A stretch of 64,000 bases of DNA from Phenylobacterium sp. (lineage in GTDB: Bacteria; Pseudomonadota; Alphaproteobacteria; Caulobacterales; Caulobacteraceae), in NCBI RefSeq assembly GCF_013911965.1, contig NZ_JACESE010000010.1:62001-126000 (forward strand). The letters run 5' to 3'. How positions within the stretch are numbered: position 1 is the stretch's first letter; every line of letters begins with the position of its first letter. Positions 36,601-44,257 of this stretch are shown piece by piece. Below the pieces are notes generated by a model. That model did no database searches and was not told the origin of the DNA. It saw only the letters and a program-made list of their open reading frames with translations. A program made the position numbers and the translations under genes.

Positions 36601-36868
36601 GGCCGAGGCTCCGGGTCTGGCCGGGATCCCAGACGCCCGAGAGCTGGATGAGCAGGGCCCGGCCGGGCCACTTGCCGCGCGCCAGAACGGGGTGGGCCCG
36701 GCGCGCCAGGCGGGGGAGGCTGAGCCCCCCGGCCCGCCGGCCGGCCGCCTCGCGATAACGGCGCCAGCGGTCGGCGGCGACCGCGGCGGCTTGCAGGTGG
36801 CCGCGCCGGCGCCGGTCCAGGAGGTCGGCGGCGGCCTCGGCCTGAGGAGAGGTCTCGGATGGGGGCAC
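33680..36868 (-). CDS. Repeat - GT2 - WbsX-like multidomain glycosyltransferase
   Basis: A 1062-residue cytoplasmic-looking protein with three parts. Residues about 100-370 hold about seven copies of a 39-residue repeat (for example HPLFDIRYYVGQ and ENPLLHYLREGW). Residues about 457-666 are a GT2 domain (SIIIPAYNNLRFTLECLSAL, VIDDASSDAT, VLVFLNNDV). Residues about 706-1050 are a WbsX-like domain related to GH99-fold proteins (AFHLPQFHAIPENDRWWG, FYYYWFAGGRRVLEKPL, VNAWNEWAEGAHLEPD). GT2-WbsX fusions are known from rhamnan and O-antigen loci; the N-terminal repeats are shared with 38086-40050 and 41099-42340. The GTG at 36868 follows CGGAG. Confidence 0.88.
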   Translation of the reverse strand: MPPSETSPQAEAAADLLDRRRRGHLQAAAVAADRWRRYREAAGRRAGGLSLPRLARRAHPVLARGKWPGRALLIQLSGVWDPGQTRSLGREAAPASTLADYVRAGPDPLFAPRALFDQAAYVERNPEIRGSRWAPLAHYLVLGDAAGRDPHPLVSVVDYRLRHGEELEATGLTVLQHFLLGGAARGLDPHPLFDIRYYVGQCEAVAATGENPLLHYLREGWRQGFDPHPLFANDWYLDRYPETAVAGTAPLLDYVSAGADAGRDPHPLFDGTWYAERYRDLRTQGFNPLAHFVRFGAREHRSPSPHFDSGFYVQQEGAIADGTDALTDYVTRGAYEGLWPAADFDEAAYLAANPEAAAAAMSSLEHWARNAGEKPVGLSGVTGAGAAGLFDQLRANGRTRDPAAYDLQAYAELTAVRRRIEADRIEAFEPTPPQMVSISGDLAEAAGRIVLPEPQAPRVSIIIPAYNNLRFTLECLSALAAAGGLAEAETLVIDDASSDATPEVLSRVAGLRIVRNDENLGFIRTCNRAIDEARGEVLVFLNNDVQVRAGWLAPLVAALADPQVGAAAPKMLFPDGRLQEAGARINRDGTSEMIGLFQDPDQPRWNVRREVDYASGACLAVRRKDFADLGGFDTHFAPAYCEDADLCFRLREKGLKIVYEPASVIVHHLSVTANSIDAGYKHRLATRNQQRFVERWAEALDKTNRVRTIAFHLPQFHAIPENDRWWGAGFTEWTNVTRALPNYRGHYQPHLPADLGFYDLSQAEALKRQAELAARYGLSGFCFYYYWFAGGRRVLEKPLQHLTAPDAPDFPFCVCWANENWTRTWDGQEKDVLLAQTYDADDAAALITDMSALLRRDNYIHIDGKPLLVIYRPGLLPDAAEWAQAWRKTARALGIGEIYLAFVETFDVAGTYPDPGAIGFDAAIEFPPMGAAQAISPPGPLYNRAFEGVVSDYRQLVRHYLSAPTPGHKRFRGVCPSWDNTARRQDHAYVFHYASPGAFQAWTEAMLAETRRQNFGEERIVFVNAWNEWAEGAHLEPDVRFGHGWLEALKNAADADLLEPPP
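35758..36568 (-). repeat. Roughly 39-residue protein repeat array in the large glycosyltransferase
   Basis: About seven degenerate tandem copies, each with Phe-x-x-x-Tyr, an NP(D/E) or similar middle, PLxHY(L/V), then a GxxxGRDPHPL end. The DNA is not identical between copies, so the array is old rather than freshly expanded. Confidence 0.8.
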
Positions 36869-36887
36869 GGGGTCTCCGGGGCGGCGG

Positions 36888-37976
36888 TCAGCTGTCGCCG
36901 AGGATCTCGTCGAGTTCGCGTTCGGCGGCGGCCATCAGGGTCCGGGCCTGCTTCGCCTCGGCTTCCCGGGCGGCCTGGAGCGCGCGGACCTCCGCGTCCA
37001 GCGCTCCGGCGCGCCCCTCTTCGAACTCCGCCCGCTGCCGGGCCTCGAGCAGGTCTGAGCGGGCGAGATCCAGGGCGCAGGTCACCGGCGAGACGAAGGC
37101 GCTCATCGCCTTGCTGAGTTCGGCGAACTGCAGGGCGACCGTGTCGAGAACGTCGGTCGGGGGCGCTTCGCCGCGCGCCGCCGCCTCGAACCATTCGAAG
37201 ACGCGCGCGGCGAGCGGGCCGCTGACCGGCGTCTCAGCCAGGCGCCCCACCGGGGCATTGTGCCGGAGCTCCGACGTCAGAAAGCCGTCGATGGCCTTCT
37301 CCGCCCGCGCGTCCAGCTTCGGAAGCCGGGCTCCGTGGCCGCTCTCGATACGCTCCACCTGGCCGCGCCAGTCGGCCAGCAGGCCCTCATAGGAGACGAA
37401 GGCCCGCGGCAGGCCGCGGGAGCCGGCCTCGGCGGCCAGCATGTAGGCGGCCCAGAGCAGGACCGACTTTTCGGGCGGGAATCCGTTCCGCTTGGCCAGC
37501 GAGCCGGCCACCTCCAGCGGGTGGCGCACGGGAATCACCACGCGCGGGGCGAAGCTCAGTTCCGCCAGCGCCGTCAGCCAGAGCGGCAGCAGCACGCTGA
37601 CCCGCGGGTCCTTCATCAGGGGATAGCGGGCCGCGCCGTACTCCTCGTCGAACAGATCGGTGGCGCGGGTGACCCAGCGCCGCTCCTCCCGCGGCTCGAG
37701 CGGCCGATAGGGGAAGGCGAACGGATCGTCCCAGGCGCCGCCGGCCGCCCGCAGGCGCTGGTCGTTGAAGATGGCGATGCGCCAGGGTTCGAAATAGCCC
37801 TTGGCGTTGTACTCGTCGCCCGGCATCACGTTCTGCGGCAGGTCCGCCCCGGCCAGGGCCAGGACCTGGGTCGCCGCCGATGTGCCCGAGCGATGCATGC
37901 CGAGCACGAGATAGGCCGCCCGCCCGGCGGGGGCGGGTCCGGCGGCTTCGGCGGTCGGGCTCGTCGTTCGCGTCAC
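36888..37976 (-). CDS. Sulfotransferase family protein with C-terminal coiled coil
   Basis: A 362-residue protein. The 5'-phosphosulfate loop is LVLGMHRSGTSAATQVL near residues 24-40, and the 3'-phosphate-binding element is VVIPVRHPLEVAGSLAKRN. The last 90 residues (LARSDLLEARQRAEFEEG ... REAEAKQARTLMAAAERELDEI) are predicted to be a helical coiled coil that could mediate assembly with partners. It starts with a GTG at 37976 and is the first gene of the leftward operon with the GT2-WbsX fusion (19-base gap) and a GT4. It is divergent from the repeat-bearing glycosyltransferase at 38086. Confidence 0.85.
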   Translation of the reverse strand: MTRTTSPTAEAAGPAPAGRAAYLVLGMHRSGTSAATQVLALAGADLPQNVMPGDEYNAKGYFEPWRIAIFNDQRLRAAGGAWDDPFAFPYRPLEPREERRWVTRATDLFDEEYGAARYPLMKDPRVSVLLPLWLTALAELSFAPRVVIPVRHPLEVAGSLAKRNGFPPEKSVLLWAAYMLAAEAGSRGLPRAFVSYEGLLADWRGQVERIESGHGARLPKLDARAEKAIDGFLTSELRHNAPVGRLAETPVSGPLAARVFEWFEAAARGEAPPTDVLDTVALQFAELSKAMSAFVSPVTCALDLARSDLLEARQRAEFEEGRAGALDAEVRALQAAREAEAKQARTLMAAAERELDEILGDS

Positions 37977-38085
37977 GCCTGTGCATTATGGCCCCGCGCG
38001 CCGCGCCGCAAGGCGAGAACCGGCGGTTGATCCGGTCAGCCATATGTTGCACACAGCCGGCCGGCCTCGCAGAGGGGAGCCCCGC

Positions 38086-40050
38086 ATGGCCGCCGCGGCC
38101 GCCGATCAAGCCGACTTTTCGCTGATTTCCACCGCGCTGGACCCGGACTTCTACCGCAGCGTCTATCCCGACGTCGCCCAGTCCGGCGTCGAACCCAGCG
38201 CCCATTACGCGAACGCCGGCTGGCGCGAAGGCCGCGACCCGGCGCCCTGGTTCTCCACCCGCGCCTATCTGGCGGCCTATCCCGAGATCGAGGCCGCCGG
38301 CGCCAACCCGTTCGCCCATTTCCTGGCCCAGGGCCGCCACGAGGGCCGGGCCATCCAGTCGTCCGACCAGGCCCTGCGTTACTACCGGGGCCGGCGCGAG
38401 CGGACCGCCTGGACCTACCGTCCCGAGCCGCCGGAAGCCGATGGGCCCTCGTCGGGCGCCGGCGAGGCCGTCTCGCCGGCGATCCTCCACCGCGAGCTCG
38501 TGGAGCCGGAGTTCGACGCCCGCTTCTATCTCGCGGAGAACGCGGACGTGGCCGAAGGCGGCGGCGATCCGCTCGACCACTTCCTGACCACCGGCTGGCG
38601 CGAAGGCCGCGACCCGGCGCCCTGGTTCTCCGTCTCGGACTATCTGGAGCTCAATCCGGACATCGCCGCGGCGGGGGTCAATCCGTTCGTCCATTTCCTC
38701 CAGGCGGGCCGCCGCGAGGGGCGGACGGCCAAGCTCGAGCTCGGCTTCCGCTACCGCGTCCTCGCCGGACTGACGCCGCTCGCCGAGCGCATGGCCGCCG
38801 CCGCCGCCTTTGACGAGCCGCATGCGCCAGGGACGGCGGACGACCTCCGCCAGCAGCTGTCGGTCTCCCGGAGCGGGCTTGCCGACCTGCACCTGACCGT
38901 CAGCCACGACGACTTCGCCGCCAATCTCGGCGGCGTTCAGCTCTGCCTTCAGCGGGAGAGCGCCGCGGCGGCCGCCACGGGCCGCGACCACCTGCACCTC
39001 TACCCGGCCAATTCCCGGCCCATGCTGCGGCCGGCCAGCCAGGCGGACCTGCTCGGCCTGCTGTGGAACGGCGAACACATCGGCCACTATCCCGCCAGTC
39101 TCGTCGCCGAGGTGCTCGAGGCGGCGCTGCAGGACATCGCGCCGGGCCGTCGCAGCCTCGCCATTCACAGCCTCCTGGGGCACGCCGTCACCGACATCCT
39201 GCGGGTGGTCCGCGCGGCCGGATTCCGGGACGGCTGGTTCTGGGTGCACGATTTCGCCAGCGCCTGCGCCAGCTATCACCTTCTGCGCAATGACGTGGCC
39301 GACTGCGGCGCGCCGCCCCCGGGCAGCGCCGCCTGCGGGATCTGCCTCTATGGCGAGGCCCGGCGTTTCCACATGGACGAGCATCGCCGCCTGTTCGAGA
39401 CCCTGCGGCTGTCGGTGGCCGCCCCCAGTCAGGCGGCGCTCGACACCTGGCGGCGCGGCGCCGATCTGCCGGCGGTGCGTGAAGTGGTCGCGCCCCTTGC
39501 GCGGCTGCAGCCGAGGGGCGCCGCCGAGGCAGGCGCGGCGGGGGACCGCCCCTTCCGTCTGGCCTTTCCGGGCCTGCCCAGCAATCTCAAGGGCTGGCCG
39601 GTCTTCCGCGAGCTCGTCCTGCGCTTCGCCGAGGATCCCCGCTACGAATTCCTCCATCTGGCCCGCGACGACGTCGGCGGCCTGCCGGCCCGCTTCCATC
39701 CGGTGACGGTCAGCGAGGCGAGCCCGCGCGCCATGCAGGACGCGATCGAGTCGCTGGAGGTGGACGCCGTGATGATCTGGTCCATCTGCCGCGAGACCTT
39801 CTCCTTCACCACGCACGAGGCGGCCGCCTCCGGCGCCGCCATCCTGACCGGTCCCGACAGCGGCAATGTCGCGGCCTTCGTCGAGGCCACCGGGCTCGGC
39901 CGGCTGCTGGAGACCGAGGCGGCCCTGTTCGACCTCTTCGAGACGGGCGAGGTGCTTCAGCTCGCCCGTGCGCGCCGTGCGCCGCAGCTCAGCGACCTGG
40001 TCTTCAGCAGCCTCACCATCGACCTGCTGGACGAGGAGGCCGCGGCGTGA
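38086..40050 (+). CDS. Repeat-containing GT4-like glycosyltransferase
   Basis: A 654-residue protein. Two paired-repeat modules lie at residues about 10-95 and 137-215 (FYRSVYPDVAQSG, NPFAHFLAQGRHEGR and FYLAENADVAEGG, NPFVHFLQAGRREGR). They contain an identical 39-base DNA repeat, so one module arose by duplication. The C-terminal 400 residues form a GT-B-like glycosyltransferase with WSICRETFSFTTHEAAASGAAILTG, a variant of the GT4 EX7E motif, and a small Cys-containing stretch (CGAPPPGSAACGICLYGEA). The ATG at 38086 follows GAGGGGAG. It is followed with GTGA overlap by another glycosyltransferase. Confidence 0.82.
   Translation: MAAAAADQADFSLISTALDPDFYRSVYPDVAQSGVEPSAHYANAGWREGRDPAPWFSTRAYLAAYPEIEAAGANPFAHFLAQGRHEGRAIQSSDQALRYYRGRRERTAWTYRPEPPEADGPSSGAGEAVSPAILHRELVEPEFDARFYLAENADVAEGGGDPLDHFLTTGWREGRDPAPWFSVSDYLELNPDIAAAGVNPFVHFLQAGRREGRTAKLELGFRYRVLAGLTPLAERMAAAAAFDEPHAPGTADDLRQQLSVSRSGLADLHLTVSHDDFAANLGGVQLCLQRESAAAAATGRDHLHLYPANSRPMLRPASQADLLGLLWNGEHIGHYPASLVAEVLEAALQDIAPGRRSLAIHSLLGHAVTDILRVVRAAGFRDGWFWVHDFASACASYHLLRNDVADCGAPPPGSAACGICLYGEARRFHMDEHRRLFETLRLSVAAPSQAALDTWRRGADLPAVREVVAPLARLQPRGAAEAGAAGDRPFRLAFPGLPSNLKGWPVFRELVLRFAEDPRYEFLHLARDDVGGLPARFHPVTVSEASPRAMQDAIESLEVDAVMIWSICRETFSFTTHEAAASGAAILTGPDSGNVAAFVEATGLGRLLETEAALFDLFETGEVLQLARARRAPQLSDLVFSSLTIDLLDEEAAA
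38218..38256 (+). repeat. 39-base direct repeat, copy 1
   Basis: This is identical to 38593-38631 and encodes the GWREGRDPAPWFS end of a protein repeat. The copies are 375 bases (125 codons) apart and in frame, consistent with a within-gene duplication of a two-repeat module or with gene conversion. Confidence 0.9.
38593..38631 (+). repeat. 39-base direct repeat, copy 2
   Basis: This is the second identical copy of the repeat at 38218-38256, in the same reading frame of the same gene. The flanking sequence has diverged on both sides. Confidence 0.9.
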
Positions 40051-41090
40051 AGGTCCTCTGCTATTCCAGCTTCACCTTCTCCTATCTCAACCGCGCCCGC
40101 GTGCTCTACGCGACCCTGCGCCGGTTCCACCCGGACTGGGAGCTGGTGGCCCTGATCACCGACGAGCCGCCGCCGGGATTTGACTTCGACCCCGCCCGGG
40201 AGCCGTTCGACCGCGTGGTCTGGGCCCAGGACCTGGGCATCGCCGACTTCCGCTCCTGGCTCTTCCGGCACGATGTCGTGGAGGTCTGCACGGCGGTGAA
40301 GGGCCCCTTCATCCACCAGGCCTGCGACCAGGCCGACATCGTCATCTATCTCGATCCGGACACCGCCCTGCTGGCGCCGCTCGACCCCCTGATAGAGATG
40401 CTGCAGCAGGACGAGATCCTGCTCACGCCGCATCTGATCGATCCCAACACCGACCGCACCGCCATCCTCGACAACGACCTGTCGGCCTCGCGGACAGGGA
40501 TCTTCAATCTCGGCTTCGTCGCCATCCGGACGACGGGGGAGGGCGCCCGCTTCGCCCGGTGGTGGAACGACCGGCTGCTGTCCTTCTGCTATGACGACAT
40601 GCCCCGCGGCCTCTTCGTCGACCAGCGCTGGTGCGACCATGTCCCGGCGCTGTTCGACAAGGTGAAGGTGGTGCGCGACCCCGGCTACAACGTGGCCAGC
40701 TGGAACCTGTCCCAGCGCAGGGTGGCGATCGGCAAGGACGGGGCGATCACGGTCAACGGGGCGCCGCTGCGCTTCTGGCACTTCACCAAGCTCGGCCCCA
40801 CCGGGGACCTGATGACCAAGAAGTATGCGGGCGACAACTTCGAGGTCTACGAGATCTGGAACTGGTACAAGCGCCAGGTGACCGCGGCCACCGATCCGGC
40901 CATCCCGGCGCGCTACTGGGCCTATGGCGACTATGCGGACGGAACGCCCATCGCCAAGGCGCATCGGGTGCTTTGGCGCGAAGCCGACGACCTGCGCGCC
41001 CACTTCGCCGATCCCTTCGCCGCGGGGCCGGGAAGCTACCTGGAATGGCTGATCGCCTCGGGCCACGCCGCAGCGCAGCCGGCGGCGTGA
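40047..41090 (+). CDS. Glycosyltransferase, GT-A fold with DPD motif
   Basis: A 347-residue protein opening with VLCYSSFTFSYLNRARVLYATLR and carrying YLDPDTALLAPLD near residue 107, a DxD-like metal site. The C-terminal half has RDPGYNVASWNLSQRRV and NGAPLRFWHFTKLGP, closely matching the N-terminal part of the 763-residue protein at 23165-25456. The GTG start overlaps the previous stop (GTGA) behind GAGGAGG. It is the middle gene of a three-gene unit (38086, 40047, 41099), so it probably acts with the repeat proteins on one glycan. Confidence 0.85.
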   Translation: MKVLCYSSFTFSYLNRARVLYATLRRFHPDWELVALITDEPPPGFDFDPAREPFDRVVWAQDLGIADFRSWLFRHDVVEVCTAVKGPFIHQACDQADIVIYLDPDTALLAPLDPLIEMLQQDEILLTPHLIDPNTDRTAILDNDLSASRTGIFNLGFVAIRTTGEGARFARWWNDRLLSFCYDDMPRGLFVDQRWCDHVPALFDKVKVVRDPGYNVASWNLSQRRVAIGKDGAITVNGAPLRFWHFTKLGPTGDLMTKKYAGDNFEVYEIWNWYKRQVTAATDPAIPARYWAYGDYADGTPIAKAHRVLWREADDLRAHFADPFAAGPGSYLEWLIASGHAAAQPAA

Positions 41091-41098
41091 GCTTGACA

Positions 41099-42340
41099 AT
41101 GGCCAAGGCCAGTCCGACAGCGGATCGTATGGCGGGAAACGAGAAGACGGCGCAGCCGGCGCAGGCGATCCATCCGCTGGTGGACAAGGCCCGGCGCGTG
41201 GCCGAGCAGCATCGCCGGCTGGTGGCCGATCTGGCTCGAGCCGAGGGCGAAGTCGCCGTGACACGGGCCAGCCTCGCGGTCGCCCTGAGCGCCGCCCTCG
41301 CCGGCCGCGCGCGGCGGGAGGGCGAGGCGCGCCAGGCGCTGGTCGCCTTGCATCGAAAGGCCGCGCGCTCCAGGCCGCGCCGGCGCAACCGGCTCGCTCG
41401 GGGCGCCGAACGGCTGCTGCTGCGCCTGGGCGCGCCGGGCCGGACCGTGATCCTCGCCCGGTCGGGGCTGTGGGCCGCTGGGGGCGGGCTCCGCGGAAGG
41501 CTTTCGGCCTGGCGGAGCATGCTGAATCACGTGCGCGGCGGCGCGGCGGCCGGGGCCCAGCCGCCCGCCCTGATCGGCCACGACTTCTATCTGCAGCATT
41601 ATCCGGACGTGGCGTCCCTGGGGACAGCGCCGCTTCTGCACTATCTGACGGCCGGCGCGGCGGAGGGCCGTACGCCGCACCCGCTCTTCGATCCCCACTT
41701 CTACGCCGCGGCCAACGCGGCCGATCTCGCCGCCACGGGCCTGTCGCCCCTGGAGCATTTCGTGCGCCTGGGCGCCGCGCAGGGCCGCGATCCTCATCCG
41801 CTCTTCAGCGTCGACTGGTATGTCGCCCAGCGTCAGGATCTCGCCGCGGCGGGCGTTAATGCGCTTGCCCACTATCTGGACGCCGGCTGGCGTGAGGGCC
41901 TGAGTCCGCACCCCCTGTTCGACCCCGCCTATTACGACGCCCAGATCGCGGCCGCCGAGCGCGGGACGCCGCCCCTGCTGCACTATCTGACGGCGGGCTG
42001 GCGCGCGGGGCTGAAGCCCCATCCCCTCTTCGATCCGGCCTGGTATCTGGAGCGCAATGCGGACGTGGCGGCCAGCGGCCAGGAGCCGCTCACGCACTAC
42101 GTGCTGGCCGGCGGCCTGGAAGGCCGCGATCCCAGCGGCTGGTTCGTGTCGCGCCACCATCAGGCGGCGCGCGGCCTGCGGGTGGTCAACCCGCTGGTGG
42201 ACTATCTGACCGGCGGCGCCTGGCAGGTGGAGGAACCGCGGCCGGGCTTCTCCTCGGCGGCCTATCTGGCCAGCCATCCCGAACTCGCCGAAGGGGGGCT
42301 GACGCCGCTCGAACACTGGGCCCGGCGATCGGATCGCTAG
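41099..42340 (+). CDS. Repeat-only protein with N-terminal helical region
   Basis: A 413-residue protein with no recognisable enzyme domain. Residues about 15-150 are Ala/Arg-rich and helical, probably a coiled coil (VDKARRVAEQHRRLVADLARAEGEVA) followed by a strongly basic segment. From about residue 155 to the end there are seven copies of the roughly 39-residue repeat also seen in 33680-36868 and 38086-40050. No signal peptide is visible, so it is probably cytoplasmic, perhaps a scaffold for the repeat-bearing glycosyltransferases. The start could instead be a GTG at 41087 that overlaps the upstream stop (GTGA). It is the last gene before the secretion genes. Confidence 0.8.
   Translation: MAKASPTADRMAGNEKTAQPAQAIHPLVDKARRVAEQHRRLVADLARAEGEVAVTRASLAVALSAALAGRARREGEARQALVALHRKAARSRPRRRNRLARGAERLLLRLGAPGRTVILARSGLWAAGGGLRGRLSAWRSMLNHVRGGAAAGAQPPALIGHDFYLQHYPDVASLGTAPLLHYLTAGAAEGRTPHPLFDPHFYAAANAADLAATGLSPLEHFVRLGAAQGRDPHPLFSVDWYVAQRQDLAAAGVNALAHYLDAGWREGLSPHPLFDPAYYDAQIAAAERGTPPLLHYLTAGWRAGLKPHPLFDPAWYLERNADVAASGQEPLTHYVLAGGLEGRDPSGWFVSRHHQAARGLRVVNPLVDYLTGGAWQVEEPRPGFSSAAYLASHPELAEGGLTPLEHWARRSDR
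41561..42337 (+). repeat. Seven-copy roughly 39-residue protein repeat array
   Basis: Seven tandem units are visible. Units 1-5 end in the sequence PHPLF or a close variant and have the block PLLHYLTAG or PLEHFVRLG in the middle; units 6 and 7 are more degenerate. Compare the arrays in the genes at 33680 and 38086. Confidence 0.85.
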
Positions 42341-42443
42341 ACCTCGTCCCAGGGACGGGAGCCGGTCGTCGGCGCCCCGGACAGGCGCTGTCTCCAGGCA
42401 CGGGACTTGCTGTGGCGTGGCCGCCCGGGAGCGGGAGGCGCCA

Positions 42444-42471
42444 TTGACTTGCAGGCCTGCGGTCGTCATGT
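42444..42471 (+). promoter_or_regulatory. Candidate promoter for the type I secretion genes
   Basis: TTGACT at 42444-42449 and TCATGT at 42466-42471 are separated by 16 bases within the 192-base gap upstream of the ABC transporter gene. The -35 box is good and the -10 box is weak. The gap suggests the secretion pair is expressed separately from the glycosyltransferase unit. Confidence 0.35.
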
Positions 42472-42532
42472 GTCGCCGGCTCAAGCCGCCCGCAATCCGG
42501 GTCGTTTCAGGCTGCGACGGACGCTCCCAAGT

Positions 42533-44257
42533 ATGAAGATCCTCAATCCGTTCGCGTCCCTGCCGGACAATCTGCTGACGCGCGCCCTGAAGGAGGGGAT
42601 CTCGCCGCTGGCCTTTGCGGGCCTGTTCAGCCTCGTCAGCAACCTGCTCTATCTGGCGCTGCCGCTCTACACCTTCCAGATCTACGGCCGCGTGCTGTCG
42701 AGCTACAGCGTGCCGACCCTGCTGGTCCTGACCGCCGGCGCCCTGGTGGTGTTCCTGATCTCCAGCGTCATCGACGAACTCCGCACCCGGGTGCTGATCA
42801 ACTACGGCATCATGCTCGATCAGCGCGTCTCCAGCCACGTCTTCGCCGCCCTGTTCGAGGAACGGCGCGGCGGCGCCCAGTCGCGCTCCCAGGCCCTGCG
42901 GGACCTGGACAGCTTTCGCCAGGTCCTGACCGGACCGGTGTTCGCCGCCGTCTTCGACCTGCCGTGGATGCCGCTCTTCATCGGCATCCTCTTCGTCATC
43001 GATCCCCTGGTCGGGGTGCTGACCCTGGCCGGGGCGGCCGCCCTGTTCGGCCTGGCCATGCTGCAGGACAAGCTGTCGCGTCCGCCGCTCCAGCAGTCGA
43101 ACGAGGCGGCGCTGAAGGGCTACGCCTTCACCGAGGCCGGTCTGCGCAATTCCGAGGTCGTGCGCGCCATGGGCATGCTCGAGGCGCTCGGCGCGCGCTG
43201 GTCGACCTTCCGCACCCAGTCGATCGAGCGCGGGGCCTGGGCCTCGCAGCGCACCAGCGTGCTGTCCAACGCCACCAAGTTCACCCGCATGGCGATCCAG
43301 ATCCTGGTGATCGGCCTGGGCGCCTATCTGGTGGTGACCGGCGAGATCCACCCCGCGCTTCTGTTCGCCAACATGATCCTGGCCAGCCGCGCCCTGCAGC
43401 CGGTGGAACGCCTGGTCGGCGCCTGGGACGGCGTCGTCAACGGGGGCCGCGCCTTCGACCGGCTGAACGCCCTGTTCAACGCCTATTCCATCGCCCCGCC
43501 GAGCACGAGCCTGCCGCGGCCGCTCGGCCAGCTGTCCATCGAGGGCGTCAGCTTCGCCCCGCCCGGCGCCGAGCGCTACGTGCTGCAGGGCCTGAACTTC
43601 AAGATCGAGCCCGGCGAGATGCTCGGCGTCATCGGACCGTCCGGCGCCGGCAAGTCCACCCTGGCGCGCCTGATGGTCGGGGTGTGGCGGCCCAACGCCG
43701 GACACGTGCGCCTCGACGGCGGCGACGTGTTCAGCTGGAACCGCACCGAGTTCGGCCGCCACGTCGGCTACCTGCCGCAGGACACCGAGCTCTTCGCCGG
43801 CACGATCCGCGACAACATCGCCCGCTTCCGCCCCGACGTCCCCGATGAGGCGGTGGTCGAGGCCGCCACAATGGCCAATGTCCACCCGCTGATCCTGCGC
43901 CTGCCCAAGGGCTATGAGACCGAGCTGACCGACGGCGGCTACGTGCTCTCGGCCGGCCAGAGGCAGCGGATCGGCCTGGCCCGAGCCCTGCTCGGCGACC
44001 CGCGCCTGCTGGTCCTGGACGAGCCGAACGCCAGCCTCGACGCCGAGGGCGAGGAAGCGCTGATGCGGGCGATCGACACGATGAAGAGCCGCGGCGCGAC
44101 CATCGTCGTGGTCTCGCACAAGCCCAACGTCTTCCGCTCCGCCGACAAGATGCTCGTCCTGCGCGAGGGCCGCATGGAGCTGTTCGGCCCGCGCGAGGCG
44201 GTGATGGCGCGCTTCGCCCAGCCCTCCGCCGTCCGTCCCGTGGAGGCCGGCCGATGA
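42533..44257 (+). CDS. Type I secretion ABC transporter (RsaD/PrtD-like)
   Basis: A 574-residue fused permease-ATPase. The N-terminal membrane domain (about residues 25-320) starts GLFSLVSNLLYLALPLYTFQIYGRVL as in PrtD/RsaD-type exporters, with no C39 peptidase-like N-domain. The ATPase domain has Walker A GPSGAGKSTLARLMVG, signature LSAGQRQRIG, Walker B LLVLDEPNASLD and H-loop VVSHKP. The length matches Caulobacter RsaD (about 578). It energises one-step secretion of RTX proteins; the obvious substrate is the RTX protein two genes downstream. No outer-membrane TolC/RsaF gene is in the window. Confidence 0.93.
   Translation: MKILNPFASLPDNLLTRALKEGISPLAFAGLFSLVSNLLYLALPLYTFQIYGRVLSSYSVPTLLVLTAGALVVFLISSVIDELRTRVLINYGIMLDQRVSSHVFAALFEERRGGAQSRSQALRDLDSFRQVLTGPVFAAVFDLPWMPLFIGILFVIDPLVGVLTLAGAAALFGLAMLQDKLSRPPLQQSNEAALKGYAFTEAGLRNSEVVRAMGMLEALGARWSTFRTQSIERGAWASQRTSVLSNATKFTRMAIQILVIGLGAYLVVTGEIHPALLFANMILASRALQPVERLVGAWDGVVNGGRAFDRLNALFNAYSIAPPSTSLPRPLGQLSIEGVSFAPPGAERYVLQGLNFKIEPGEMLGVIGPSGAGKSTLARLMVGVWRPNAGHVRLDGGDVFSWNRTEFGRHVGYLPQDTELFAGTIRDNIARFRPDVPDEAVVEAATMANVHPLILRLPKGYETELTDGGYVLSAGQRQRIGLARALLGDPRLLVLDEPNASLDAEGEEALMRAIDTMKSRGATIVVVSHKPNVFRSADKMLVLREGRMELFGPREAVMARFAQPSAVRPVEAGR

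Noticed and set aside
42341-42353. Short perfect inverted sequence CGTCCCAGGGACG after the repeat-only gene
   Set aside because: It starts a few bases after the stop but its centre is one base, too small for a stable hairpin loop, and no T-run follows; not supportable as a terminator.
41036-44119. A 1027-codon minus-strand frame
   Set aside because: It covers the repeat protein and the ABC transporter in antisense; both sense genes have clear family motifs and the antisense product has none.
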